Assembly: GCA_014378485.1 (NCBI GenBank)
Contig: JACMNO010000084.1
Location: 1-42,753 of the forward strand
Reading direction: 5' to 3'
DNA from: Bacteroidia bacterium
GTDB lineage: Bacteria; Bacteroidota; Bacteroidia; B-17B0; Aurantibacillaceae
Length of the DNA stretch: 42,753 bases
Part shown: positions 32,393 to 41,174 of the stretch, one piece after another
Layout: every line of letters starts with the position of its first letter
Position numbering within the stretch: the first letter of the stretch is position 1
Position numbers and translations under genes: made by a program
The notes under the pieces: model-generated
Seen by the model: only the letters and a program-made list of their open reading frames with translations
Databases searched by the model: none
Told to the model about the DNA's origin: nothing

Positions 32393-33736
32393 ATGGTGCA
32401 ATTAAAACTACCACTCAACAAACAGATAGCCTACGCTTTTGGCATGATGGGATGGAGTATTATGATTAACCTCATCAGTGTGATTCTAGTGTACCTATTT
32501 GTTCCGCCAGAAAATAGCGGCTTACCAAAACTCATTACTCAAGCTGCTATATTTGGGATCTTTAATGTGATAGCAATTATTACTGCCAGCGGAAGATTAG
32601 TAGATGCCTTATACGATCCTTTTATTGCTCAGATCAGTGATAACAGTAAAAACCCAAAAGGAAGAAGAATTCCATTGATGAAAAAGGCGATCATTCCGTC
32701 GCTCATATTTTGCTGTTTAATATTTTATCCTTTAAGCCATGAAGAATCAAAACTTAATATTGTATGGTTAAGTTTTATGCTGATTGGTTTTTATGTATCA
32801 TCTACCACTTACATCATTCCTTACAATGCTTTGCTGCCCAACCTGGCTCCCACATCAACAGATAAGGTAAGGCTAGCAAGCTGGCAATCTGTTGGGTACG
32901 TATTTGGAATTGGTATAGCCTCAAACGTTTTTAATTTATCTGATTCAATACAACATAGTTTTAATATCACCTCCCGTTTAGATGCGCTTCAATTTGCAGT
33001 TTTAGGAATGGTATTATTAGCAGCCGCTGCCATGTTGGTTACTGTACTAGCAATTGATGAAAAAAAGTACAGCACATCAAAAACAAACTCAATTCCATTA
33101 AAAAAAGCGTTACGTCATACTCTTAGTAACAAAAACTTTCAGTTATTCATCGTTGCAGATTTCTCTTATTTTATTGCTGTAACTATTATAACATCAGGGC
33201 TATTATACTTTGTGACGGTTTTACTTCAATTACCAGAATCATTAGGGAACAAACTCATGATTACCATGGTGCTTGTATCTTTTATTTTTTATCCTTTAGT
33301 AAATTATTTAGCCGGAAAAATTGGAAAGAAGATTATCGTAATAACGTCGTTATTTCTATTATCATTTATTTTCCTCGGAATTTATTTTCTTGGTAAATTT
33401 TCTGTCGATGCGGAAGTTCAAATCTATGGACTTATTGCTTTTGCTTCCATTCCATTGGCATCTCTTAATATTTTGCCTAACGCGATTTTGGCAGAGATAA
33501 TTGATAAAGACAGCCATGAAACTAAAGAAAATAAAGAAGCTGTTTATTTTGCAGTTCGTTACTTCTTTGTAAAAATAGCCCAAACATTTGGTATTGCTTT
33601 GTTCTCTATGTTTTTAATTTATGGGAAAGATGTTGGTAACGATTATGGAATCAGACTCAACGGTTTATTAGGCTTTTTTCTTTGCCTTATAGCTGCTTTT
33701 ATATTTACAAAATTTAAGGAGCCTAAAAAAGGATAA
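32393..33736 (+). CDS. MFS transporter, GPH/MelB-like (MFS_2) type
   Basis: The 447-residue polytopic protein has about 12 hydrophobic helices. The first loop contains GRLVDALYDPFIAQISDNSKNPKGRRIPLM, the GPH-family form (D-P-x-x-x-x-x-D...GRRxP). The family is best known for sugar-cation symporters (MelB), but it also includes lysolipid carriers such as MFSD2A. Location beside a saturase-like enzyme and the lipid locus makes a lipid or lipid-precursor substrate plausible. The ATG at 32393 follows the upstream stop by 12 bp. It is convergent with the CFA-like gene, 36 bp apart, with no clear terminator between. Confidence 0.82.
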   Translation: MVQLKLPLNKQIAYAFGMMGWSIMINLISVILVYLFVPPENSGLPKLITQAAIFGIFNVIAIITASGRLVDALYDPFIAQISDNSKNPKGRRIPLMKKAIIPSLIFCCLIFYPLSHEESKLNIVWLSFMLIGFYVSSTTYIIPYNALLPNLAPTSTDKVRLASWQSVGYVFGIGIASNVFNLSDSIQHSFNITSRLDALQFAVLGMVLLAAAAMLVTVLAIDEKKYSTSKTNSIPLKKALRHTLSNKNFQLFIVADFSYFIAVTIITSGLLYFVTVLLQLPESLGNKLMITMVLVSFIFYPLVNYLAGKIGKKIIVITSLFLLSFIFLGIYFLGKFSVDAEVQIYGLIAFASIPLASLNILPNAILAEIIDKDSHETKENKEAVYFAVRYFFVKIAQTFGIALFSMFLIYGKDVGNDYGIRLNGLLGFFLCLIAAFIFTKFKEPKKG

Positions 33737-33772
33737 TGTAATTAGAAATATACAATCTTCGATTTTAGAGTG

Positions 33773-35014
33773 CTATCTATTAATGTTATTCGGCCTGGAG
33801 TAAACCATCTGCATCACATTAATGTTTCTCATAGCAAACGCGGCTTCACAATAACATAAATAATAATTCCATTTTCGAATAAAGTAATCATCAAAGCCTA
33901 CGTTTTTAACTTCTGATAAATTCTCATTAAAATTTTTTGCCCATACATTCAAAGTGTAGGCGTAATCCAATCCAAAATCCTTCAGGTCTAGGAGAGTCAT
34001 ATCACTTGTATTGTTTATAGCCTCATTAATAGCAGCAACAGAAGGCAATAAGGAACCCGGGAAAATGTGTTTTTGAATCCAATCAACGCCATTTTTTAAA
34101 CTGGCAAAACGCGAATCTGGACAAGTTATAGTTTGTAGGGCAAATATACCTTCCTTCTTTAATAGCTGTCCGCATTTTTTAAAATACTCTTGATAATACT
34201 TTGCACCCACAGCCTCTAACATTTCTATGGAAACAATTTTATCAAATGTTCCTTCCATCAAACGATAATCCTTAATCAAAATGGTAACTTTATCTGTCAG
34301 ATTTTCTTTCTCAATACGTTCTTTTGCTAATTTATATTGCTCCTCAGAAATAGTTAAGGTTGTTACTCTGCAACCATAATGTTTTGCCATATAAATTGCA
34401 TTACCGCCCCAACCACTTCCAATTTCAAGCACATGATCTGAAGATTTTAAATTCAGCTGTTGGCATAACCGCTCGTACTTAGCCAACTGCGCTTGTTCTA
34501 AAGTCATTCCTTTATCTTTATAATAAGCCGAAGAATAAGTCATGGTTGGATCTAAAAACAAAGCAAAGAAATCATTATTCAAATCATAATGTTCCGAAAT
34601 ATTTTTTCGGGAACCTCCCACACTATTAGCTCGTTTTAAATGGTAGATTTTATTAATAAATTTTAAAGCATTTAAAATAAGTGATCTTGAATTACTCCCG
34701 GAAACCGTTGGAGCATGATCCACATTCAATAAAAACCATTTCATCACATTCGTGATGTTATCCGTATCCCACTCTCCATCAACATAAGATTCTCCAAAAC
34801 CAATATCGCCGTACAACATACAGCGTTTAAAAAAATTAAAGCTCTTCACCTCAATACTGGCGTTCACATTTCCTTCACAGTTTCCAATACGAATCACATC
34901 TCCATCTGGCAATGTAATACACATGGAGCCCATCGGCATTTTACAAAGTAAATCCATAACGACTCTTTGATAAAATCCTGTTCTTGGTTTTGTTATGCTG
35001 AGCACGGTTGACAT
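33773..35014 (-). CDS. CFA-synthase-like phospholipid methyltransferase
   Basis: The 413-residue product shows an N-terminal domain typical of cyclopropane synthases (YGDIGFGESYVDGEWD near 68-83), then NISEHYDLNNDFFALFLDPTMTYSSAYY, the SAM-binding VLEIGSGWGG (195-204), SIEMLEAVG (E266 in the place of the catalytic Glu of E. coli Cfa) and YCEAAFAMRNI near the end. Position 162 is Ser (TYSSAYY) where E. coli Cfa has its conserved Cys139 (YSCAYW). That Ser form is common in the subgroup found next to DUF1365 and FAD amine oxidase genes, some of which methylate rather than cyclopropanate unsaturated acyl chains. Cyclopropane, methyl-branched or furan-precursor products are all possible. It is last in the minus-strand run, 80 bp after DUF1365. 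Confidence 0.85.
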   Translation of the reverse strand: MSTVLSITKPRTGFYQRVVMDLLCKMPMGSMCITLPDGDVIRIGNCEGNVNASIEVKSFNFFKRCMLYGDIGFGESYVDGEWDTDNITNVMKWFLLNVDHAPTVSGSNSRSLILNALKFINKIYHLKRANSVGGSRKNISEHYDLNNDFFALFLDPTMTYSSAYYKDKGMTLEQAQLAKYERLCQQLNLKSSDHVLEIGSGWGGNAIYMAKHYGCRVTTLTISEEQYKLAKERIEKENLTDKVTILIKDYRLMEGTFDKIVSIEMLEAVGAKYYQEYFKKCGQLLKKEGIFALQTITCPDSRFASLKNGVDWIQKHIFPGSLLPSVAAINEAINNTSDMTLLDLKDFGLDYAYTLNVWAKNFNENLSEVKNVGFDDYFIRKWNYYLCYCEAAFAMRNINVMQMVYSRPNNINR

Positions 35015-35094
35015 GTTGCGAATATACTAAATTACAGATTTATTATGATTGTAATTTCTTGTTATTAAGTTAAACATTATATATCAATAATTGT

Positions 35095-35889
35095 TTAATT
35101 CTGATATTTACGAAAAACATTCTTCTGTAAATTTTGGTGCTCTGACTTTTTGTAATAGTTGATTTTTTTCATCCATAACAATAAAGCATTCCAATGTATT
35201 AAAATAATAATTTTTAAAGTAATTAATGGGAAGCGAATGCTATACAATACTAAATTTAAATTGGTTAATGGTTTTTGAGTTCCGGTTAACGTGCTTATAA
35301 AAACCCGTTCTTCTTTATTAACTGTATCAATCCTAATAGTTAACTTTTTATCAGGAATAGTGAGGTGAAAATCAAAATTATGATCAAGATCAAAAAACGG
35401 TGAAACATAAAAGTGTTTTATTGTATTTAAATGGTATTTATTTTCTATTAAATGTTTGTTAGTCAACAAATACGGCTTTAATTCACCGAATGTATTTCCC
35501 ACCTCAGCAATACTACAAACCGGCTCATTGTTTTTGTTGAAGATATAATAGAACGAAACTGGGTTAAAATTATATCCCAAAACATTCAAATTAGTTAAGA
35601 TCATAATTCTCTCATCTGTTAAAAAAATGCCATTATCCTTTAAGTATGCTGTGATATGTTCTTTAGTGCTTTTAGAGGAATCGGGTTTATTAATAGGTAA
35701 TTGAATATGTTCTTTATCCCTGAAACTGAAAAAATTGAAACGGTTATGGCTGAATAATTTTAATTTTTGTTTTAGAATGCTCAATTCATCTAAATCAATA
35801 TAAAACATAAAAACATTGTAATGAAAACGATGCTTTTTTGGAGCAAGCCTGTTATGCATTACATGAGCTTTATAAAGGTAACTATTCAT
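35095..35889 (-). CDS. DUF1365 family protein
   Basis: The 264-residue product opens with LYKAHVMHNRLAPKKHRFHYNVFMFYIDLDEL, the diagnostic start of DUF1365, and continues with LTNLNVLGYNFNPVSFYY and a C-terminal hydrophobic helix. DUF1365 genes travel with an FAD amine oxidase-like gene and a CFA-synthase-like gene across many phyla, as here, and are believed to take part in unusual fatty-acyl modification; the chemistry is undetermined. The start at 35889 fits the family. Its order in the run is upstream of the CFA-like gene and downstream of an S23 gene that separates it from the oxidase. Confidence 0.88.
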   Translation of the reverse strand: MNSYLYKAHVMHNRLAPKKHRFHYNVFMFYIDLDELSILKQKLKLFSHNRFNFFSFRDKEHIQLPINKPDSSKSTKEHITAYLKDNGIFLTDERIMILTNLNVLGYNFNPVSFYYIFNKNNEPVCSIAEVGNTFGELKPYLLTNKHLIENKYHLNTIKHFYVSPFFDLDHNFDFHLTIPDKKLTIRIDTVNKEERVFISTLTGTQKPLTNLNLVLYSIRFPLITLKIIILIHWNALLLWMKKINYYKKSEHQNLQKNVFRKYQN

Positions 35890-35933
35890 TAAGTGGAAAT
35901 TGGAAGGGGTGAAATGGAAAATGTAGTCATAAT

Positions 35934-36296
35934 TTAAACTTCTTTAGATGACTTTTTAATTGCTGCGAAAATATTTCTCAATTCCTGAGATTCTTTTATG
36001 AATGATTCAAATTTTTCATGATACTCTTTCTCATTATACAACTGCTGGAGTATTCTAAGCCAATAAAGACTTTCCCTTGCTTCTTTATAACTAATACCAA
36101 TTTTATGGGAAAAATCCCGTTTTGAAACTGCGCCTTGCGCTTCTTCATAATTAGCCCCAATTGACACACAAAATCTCCCAACTTGTCCTTTTGGGATTCT
36201 ATAAATAAAATCGTCAGGTAAGGTTCTTAAAAATTTTAATAGATTTACTCCAAAATGAAACTTTCTATCTAACAATTCCTGTGTTCTTTCATTCAT
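35934..36296 (-). CDS. S23 / four-helix-bundle protein (23S rRNA intervening-sequence family)
   Basis: The 120-residue all-helical product has LKFLRTLPDDFIYRIPKGQVGRFCVSIGANYEEAQGA, IGISYKEARESLYWLRIL and EELRNIFAAIKKS-like C-terminal segments. This is the pattern of the S23 family, first seen encoded inside 23S rRNA intervening sequences and widespread as solitary genes in Bacteroidota. Relatives include the Avd protein of diversity-generating retroelements, but no reverse transcriptase is in the window. The gene breaks an otherwise tight lipid operon, and inverted arms flank it (AAAATGTA 35918-35925; TACATTTT 36351-36358), so it looks like an inserted cassette. Function unknown. Confidence 0.85.
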   Translation of the reverse strand: MNERTQELLDRKFHFGVNLLKFLRTLPDDFIYRIPKGQVGRFCVSIGANYEEAQGAVSKRDFSHKIGISYKEARESLYWLRILQQLYNEKEYHEKFESFIKESQELRNIFAAIKKSSKEV

Positions 36297-36361
36297 AATT
36301 GAAATATATTAATTCTACTTACTCACCAACTCATTTGCCATATTCCCTCTTACATTTTACC

Positions 36362-37606
36362 TTATAGCAGTTTACACAAATTAACCGCACTCGCATAAGC
36401 ATCTTCATGAAAGCCGTATTTAAAATAGCTTCCACAAAAATATAACGGGCCTGCTTGATTCAATAGATGCAGCTCTTTTTGAGCATTGATAGCTGCCACA
36501 TCAAATAAAGGATGCTCGTAATCAATTACCTTGATCAATTTGTTTTTATCAATACTGTTTGGAATAGCATTAATGGATACGAAATAATTTTTCTTTTCAC
36601 TCACTCCCTGCAAACGGTTCATCCAATAAATGGTTGTTGGAATTTTTTGTCCATTGCGTTCTTCTATGCGATAATTCCAACTGCTCCACGTTTTTTTATT
36701 CTTCGGCATTACCAACTCATCGGTATGAACCGTAGCAGGATTTTTTTCATACTTAAAGTTTGACAATAAACGTTGCTCGTCAATTGTAGGTTGCTCCAAC
36801 ATGTCCAATGTTTCCTTGGCGTGAGCCGCAAAGATAACTTTATCAAATGTTTGTTGTGTACCGTCAGATAAATAGACAATGGCTTTACCATCTTTTTTAC
36901 TTACTTTAACTACACCATTATTTAACTGAATTTTATCACGAAAAGGTTTGATCAAAATTTCCCTGTAAGACTGACTTCCATTATCTAAGGTATACCATTG
37001 ATGCTGCGCATTTAGTCCTAAAAAACCATGATTTTTAAAAAACCGAATGAGTGCAACAGCCGGAAAATCTAACATCTTATCCATCGGCGTGCTCCATACA
37101 GCAGAACTCATCGGTACCAAATATTTCCACAACATTTCTTCACTAAACTTAAATTCTTTAATGTATTGTGCCAAGGTGTAATTTTCGTAATGCGGATTAT
37201 CCAAAATTTCAACACTAATTTTATTGAAGCGTGTTATTTCCATCAGCATTTTTATATAGCTAACTTTAAAGATGTTTTTCCTTTGCGCAAACAAGCCGTC
37301 TAATCCTGAACCGCAATATTCTAAACCTGTTGGAACATATTGCACACTAAACGACATGTCTGTTTTTTTAACTGGCGCTTTAATTTCATCAAATAGTTTA
37401 CACAGATTGGGATAAGTTTCAAAGTTAAACACCATAAAACCTGTATCCATGTAAACGTCTTTTCCGTCCTCATTCACCGTTACGGTATTAGTATGTCCGC
37501 CAACATAATTATTTTTCTCGAAAAAAGTGAGATCGTATTTATTTTGAAGCAAATGCCCGCATCCCATTCCGGCAATTCCTGTTCCTATAATAGCTAATGT
37601 TTGCAT
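36362..37606 (-). CDS. FAD-dependent amine oxidase-like protein of the lipid locus
   Basis: The 414-residue product starts with the dinucleotide-binding motif IIGTGIAGMGCGHLL (glycines at 8, 10 and 13), an acidic end at E30, and GGHTNTV at 36-42. It continues with FMVFNFETYPNLCKLF, SFSVQY and the C-terminal LYFCGSYFKYGFHEDAYASAV. This is the FAD oxidase seen beside DUF1365 and CFA-like genes, and it corresponds to the N-terminal domain fused to cyclopropane synthase in plants. It probably acts on the same acyl chain as a desaturase or oxidase. Its ATG overlaps the stop of the hydrolase gene by 1 bp (TAATG). Confidence 0.85.
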   Translation of the reverse strand: MQTLAIIGTGIAGMGCGHLLQNKYDLTFFEKNNYVGGHTNTVTVNEDGKDVYMDTGFMVFNFETYPNLCKLFDEIKAPVKKTDMSFSVQYVPTGLEYCGSGLDGLFAQRKNIFKVSYIKMLMEITRFNKISVEILDNPHYENYTLAQYIKEFKFSEEMLWKYLVPMSSAVWSTPMDKMLDFPAVALIRFFKNHGFLGLNAQHQWYTLDNGSQSYREILIKPFRDKIQLNNGVVKVSKKDGKAIVYLSDGTQQTFDKVIFAAHAKETLDMLEQPTIDEQRLLSNFKYEKNPATVHTDELVMPKNKKTWSSWNYRIEERNGQKIPTTIYWMNRLQGVSEKKNYFVSINAIPNSIDKNKLIKVIDYEHPLFDVAAINAQKELHLLNQAGPLYFCGSYFKYGFHEDAYASAVNLCKLL

Positions 37607-38736
37607 TAATGCGTGGTTACCGAATTTATAAATCGTTCTATACTATACGTTGATAATTGTCCGCTTGGACCGTTAATATTATAATCACAACCATGAGTAG
37701 CCCAAGGAAGATTTAAAAAATAGTATGGCACATTATTTTTATCCAATGTTTCAGCTAAACGGACACTGTGATAATATGAAACCAAAACATCGTTAAATCC
37801 ATGAATTAATAAAGTGGGAGTTGATTTTTGAGTAACAAAATTACGGGCACTACTTTCTTCATATATTTCTGGCACTTCGCTAATTAACCCTCCTAAATAA
37901 TCACTGAATACTTTATCAACATCGAGTACTAATTTATTTGATTTTATCTTTGCTCCCCAAACCATATCAGCCGGGCCATATAAAGAAATAACACCTTTAA
38001 TTTTCGGATCGTTAAATGTGTAGGCAGATAATAATGCGATTTGCCCACCCGCTGAACGACCCAATAAAACAAAATTGCTGGTATCAATATTTAATTCCAA
38101 AGCCTTCTGAGTTAAATATGCAATTACATCCTTCGTGTCTACTATTTGTGCGGGGAATCTATACTTAGGCGCTAAACGATAATTAATGGCCGCAACATGG
38201 TATCCTCTGCCTGCTAAATAACTATTTAAAGCCGGTAATTGTTTGCTATCACCTAGGCTCCAGGAGCCACCATGAATAACAACAACACAAGGTGCTTTTA
38301 CTTTACCCGCAGAATAAAAATCAATATTTAATTTTCGTTCAGGCAACACTTTATAAGTTAGAACTGTGGGGTTAACTTCCTTCACTCCAATTCCTGCAAA
38401 TTGTTTAAAAAATGAAAATGGTTGATTTAATTCATTTTCTTTTTGCTTTGATGGAAATACATTAGCTAATTCCTTCGATAAATTATTTCCTCTTACACAT
38501 GCTTCAATAATTGGAAGGGAATAAAAAACAAATGCCACACCAGTTATGATTAACGTTGGAATTTTATATGATTTAGCGTTTATGCAAATAACAAAAAACG
38601 CAAAAGACACTAAAACTGGTATATAAGGAAATTCAGTAACTGCCACAGCTACCCGCCAAAAGAAATTGGTTGGCGCTTTAAAAACTGTCAGCAATGACAG
38701 TAATAATAAAACAGCTGCTATGATTAAACGCCACAT
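37606..38736 (-). CDS. Membrane-anchored alpha/beta hydrolase (esterase)
   Basis: Product of 376 residues. Three N-terminal hydrophobic helices (about 4-18, 40-53, 58-76) are followed by an alpha/beta hydrolase domain. It has the oxyanion motif HGGSWSLGD (from 155), nucleophile in GRSAGG (S228), and acid and base in HGFNDVLV (D316) and WATHGCDY (H348). It resembles BD-FAE/carboxylesterase-type enzymes that use small acyl esters. Membrane anchoring and position between the oxidase and the methyltransferase suggest action on a lipid ester; substrate unknown. It begins 1 bp after the stop of the methyltransferase gene (TAAAATG). Confidence 0.82.
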   Translation of the reverse strand: MWRLIIAAVLLLLSLLTVFKAPTNFFWRVAVAVTEFPYIPVLVSFAFFVICINAKSYKIPTLIITGVAFVFYSLPIIEACVRGNNLSKELANVFPSKQKENELNQPFSFFKQFAGIGVKEVNPTVLTYKVLPERKLNIDFYSAGKVKAPCVVVIHGGSWSLGDSKQLPALNSYLAGRGYHVAAINYRLAPKYRFPAQIVDTKDVIAYLTQKALELNIDTSNFVLLGRSAGGQIALLSAYTFNDPKIKGVISLYGPADMVWGAKIKSNKLVLDVDKVFSDYLGGLISEVPEIYEESSARNFVTQKSTPTLLIHGFNDVLVSYYHSVRLAETLDKNNVPYYFLNLPWATHGCDYNINGPSGQLSTYSIERFINSVTTH

Positions 38737-38737
38737 T

Positions 38738-39766
38738 TTATTTTTTATGAAATAAATAATGACTCACAATCCACTCTTCACCATTATTATATGCCCACAA
38801 TTCGGCGCACGCTAAATAAAATAATCTCCAGTAAACCCACCATTTTACTGCCTGATCTTGTCCATAGGTTTTCTCAAACAAAGGTATAATCTGTTCTTTA
38901 TGGGCATCCATGTTTCTTAACCAAGCCTCAGATGTTTTAGCGTAATGCGTTCCACTTACATGCCAGTGCTTTTCAATACTTAAATGCTCATTAAAATAAA
39001 GCAGCAAATCATCACTAGGCATAATGCCTCCGGTAAAAAAATATTTACTCATCCAGTCGCTTTCGTCAATCACTTCAAATTTATAAGCATATTCTTTATG
39101 TGTAAAAATATGAACGAATAATTTTCCATCTGGTTTTAAAGCAGACGAAACCAAATGCATTAACTTTTCATAGTTACGCATATGCTCAAACATCTCTACA
39201 GAAACAACCCGATCATAAATTTGCTCCGGTTTAAAATCATTGATATTAACAGTTATAACGGTTAGGTTATTTAGCCTGCGCTGTTCGGCCTGTTCATTAA
39301 TATATATTTTTTGTGTACGTGAGTTAGAAACTACTGTAAATTTACTGTTTGGAAATTTAGCAGCCATAAATAAAGACAAAGAGCCCCAGCCACAACCTAA
39401 CTCTAAAACCGTTTGACCGTCTTTCAAATCGGCACGTTGGCAGGTTAGTTCCAGCATATCTTTTTCTGAAATATCAATGTCTGTAACACCCGAGTTCCAA
39501 TAACCGCTGCTATATTTTAGATGTTTTCCTAAGCAGTATTGATAAAACTCCGTCGGTACTTCGTAATGCTGTTCATTGGCATCAATAGTATTAATAGCAA
39601 TTGGCGATGCTTTCAGTTCATCAATCAATTTCATTAAATGCTCCTGCTGAACTTCTGTATGTCCTTTGTTTTCATCCTTTAAACGTTGTTTTAAAAGATT
39701 ACGAATGCCAATGCGAATTAAAGAATCTGGGATTTTATTTTTTTCTAATAATGAATTGTACCACAT
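38738..39766 (-). CDS. Second CFA-like SAM methyltransferase
   Basis: The 342-residue product is a class I SAM methyltransferase of the cyclopropane-synthase superfamily. It has HYEVPTEFYQYCLGKHLKYSSGYW, the SAM loop VLELGCGWGSLSLFMAAKF and VVSVEMFEHMRNYE, and lacks the extra N-terminal domain of Cfa. This form resembles coclaurine N-methyltransferase-like and plant CFA-like enzymes. It differs strongly from the CFA-like protein at 33773, so the locus holds two distinct methyltransferases. I start at the ATG at 39766 because the longer frame (to 39793) would overlap the upstream gene. It lies 4 bp after the DUF1295 stop, within the tight operon. Confidence 0.82.
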   Translation of the reverse strand: MWYNSLLEKNKIPDSLIRIGIRNLLKQRLKDENKGHTEVQQEHLMKLIDELKASPIAINTIDANEQHYEVPTEFYQYCLGKHLKYSSGYWNSGVTDIDISEKDMLELTCQRADLKDGQTVLELGCGWGSLSLFMAAKFPNSKFTVVSNSRTQKIYINEQAEQRRLNNLTVITVNINDFKPEQIYDRVVSVEMFEHMRNYEKLMHLVSSALKPDGKLFVHIFTHKEYAYKFEVIDESDWMSKYFFTGGIMPSDDLLLYFNEHLSIEKHWHVSGTHYAKTSEAWLRNMDAHKEQIIPLFEKTYGQDQAVKWWVYWRLFYLACAELWAYNNGEEWIVSHYLFHKK

Positions 39767-39770
39767 ACAT

Positions 39771-40547
39771 TTATTTTTTAAACCACGGAACAAAAGCGCT
39801 GGTTGTTCTTTGGTATTCTTTATAGGCTTCGCCTTTACTTCGGATTGCCTGCTCTTCTGTCATAGGAATTCCGGTAACTTTAAATAATAAATAACCAATG
39901 GATAAAGGACAAAGAATAGCGAGCCAACCATAAGGACTGGGAAAAGCAAAAATCAAAACAGAAATCCAAATCATAAGCTGAAAAAAATAATTAGGATGGC
40001 GTGAGTAATTCCAAAATCCATATTGGCAAACCTTTCCTTTGTTCGCCAAATTTTTTTTAAAATGCTGTAATTGCCAGTCGGATATGCCCTCTCCAATAAC
40101 GCATAGCAACCATAAAGCCGCCCCTGTGTATTCCATGATGGATATGTGTTCTGATTTGTTGAGGGCAATTATAAAAAAAGGTATGCATAAAAACACATTA
40201 GATAAAGCCTGCATTTGAAAGAAGAAAAAGAATTTTGTGTTGTTCCATTCTAGTCGCAATTGCTTGTATCTACCTTCTTCAAATTCTAAGTGCCCTAATA
40301 CCCGAATTGATAAATAAATTCCTAATCGAATACTCCATAAAGCAGCTAAGCCACATACCAATATTTTTCGGTTATCGTTTCCATCCGCTAAAAGCCAAAT
40401 AATTATTGCGATTACTAAAAAATTAAAGGACCAAAATACATCAACCACACCATTATTTTTTATTTTTAAACCCCACAAAAAAACGATAATCATGATAAAC
40501 GATACTGCTACTAAAGAAATTAATGGGATTGATAAGTATTGACTCAT
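39771..40547 (-). CDS. DUF1295 family membrane protein (steroid 5-alpha-reductase-like)
   Basis: The 258-residue integral membrane protein has about six helices. The C-terminal core CQYGFWNYSRHPNYFFQLMIWI, followed by FKVTGIPMTEEQAIRSKGEAYKEYQRTTSAFVPWF, is the isoprenylcysteine methyltransferase/steroid 5-alpha-reductase-like signature of DUF1295. Such proteins reduce a double bond with NADPH or methylate in the membrane. In lipid loci with CFA-like genes DUF1295 is a recurrent partner. It starts 3 bp after the stop of the DUF1475-like gene. The exact reaction is unknown. Confidence 0.87.
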   Translation of the reverse strand: MSQYLSIPLISLVAVSFIMIIVFLWGLKIKNNGVVDVFWSFNFLVIAIIIWLLADGNDNRKILVCGLAALWSIRLGIYLSIRVLGHLEFEEGRYKQLRLEWNNTKFFFFFQMQALSNVFLCIPFFIIALNKSEHISIMEYTGAALWLLCVIGEGISDWQLQHFKKNLANKGKVCQYGFWNYSRHPNYFFQLMIWISVLIFAFPSPYGWLAILCPLSIGYLLFKVTGIPMTEEQAIRSKGEAYKEYQRTTSAFVPWFKK

Positions 40548-40550
40548 AAA

Positions 40551-40880
40551 TTACGATTTGATAAATAATTCACGGAGATCGGCATCTTTATTAAGTTTGA
40601 ACAGTTGAATTAATAAATAGATACAAGATGCAATACTTCCTAAACATACCAGAAGAATAAACCATAAAATTTTAGAAAGGTGAGAATTTTCTTTATAACA
40701 TACCCAAAGGAAAATTACTAAAACGTTCGCGTAAAAATCATAAAGAGTAGCGCGCATCCAAGGAATATTTCCTAAAAAATCCCATTGCTCAAATAAATTG
40801 CTTTCTAATGAAGTTGTTATCACCTCATAACACATAAATATAAGAATAACGCTAAAAAGTATTTTTAAAAAGGTAATCAT
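40551..40880 (-). CDS. Small membrane protein, DUF1475-like
   Basis: The 109-residue product has three predicted helices (about 4-19, 50-63, 71-92). The arrangement LFEQWDFLGNIPWMRATLYDFYANVLVIFLWVCYKE recalls the DUF1475/DUF2834 type of tiny membrane proteins. It is the first gene of the minus-strand lipid run behind a good promoter, so it is likely translated first. Function unknown; the family name is tentative. Confidence 0.6.
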   Translation of the reverse strand: MITFLKILFSVILIFMCYEVITTSLESNLFEQWDFLGNIPWMRATLYDFYANVLVIFLWVCYKENSHLSKILWFILLVCLGSIASCIYLLIQLFKLNKDADLRELFIKS

Positions 40881-40938
40881 AATAACTAATAATAACCCCC
40901 AAAGGGCGCCAATTGTTTAACTGTTGAAATGAAATATA

Positions 40939-40967
40939 CGAAAATATCCATTATGTACGTTAAGCAA
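40939..40967 (-). promoter_or_regulatory. Promoter of the minus-strand lipid operon
   Basis: On the minus strand TTG (40967-40965), 18 bp, then TATTTTCG (40946-40939), one mismatch from TAnnTTTG. The 5' leader would be about 50 nt and contains a small CCC/GGG stem. Confidence 0.45.
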
Positions 40968-41117
40968 GTTACATTTAATGTGAATAATTAAAAACCTCAA
41001 ATCCTGTGTAAAATCATTTTTAAGTTTAGAACTATTCCAAATAAGTAAAATTTAGTCTGATTCTAAACCTTATTCAGCGTAAACTTGTTATTTAATTGAT
41101 AAAAGCAGTCAAAAAAA

Positions 41118-41148
41118 TTGCTTTAAAGGCTTCACAATTATACATTTG
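41118..41148 (+). promoter_or_regulatory. Promoter of the sdh operon
   Basis: TTG (41118-41120), 20 bp, then TACATTTG (41141-41148), an exact TAnnTTTG, giving a leader of about 20 nt before sdhC. Confidence 0.6.
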
Positions 41149-41174
41149 CCAAGTAAAAATTAAACAAATTTCTT

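Noticed and set aside
32393..33736. Sugar-cation symporter assignment for the MFS gene
   Set aside because: The family fits, but there are no sugar-catabolism genes near it; the lipid context makes the substrate uncertain, so only the family is named.
35934..36296. Diversity-generating retroelement accessory protein Avd
   Set aside because: Avd belongs to the same fold, but no reverse transcriptase or template/variable repeat is nearby; S23 is the better call.
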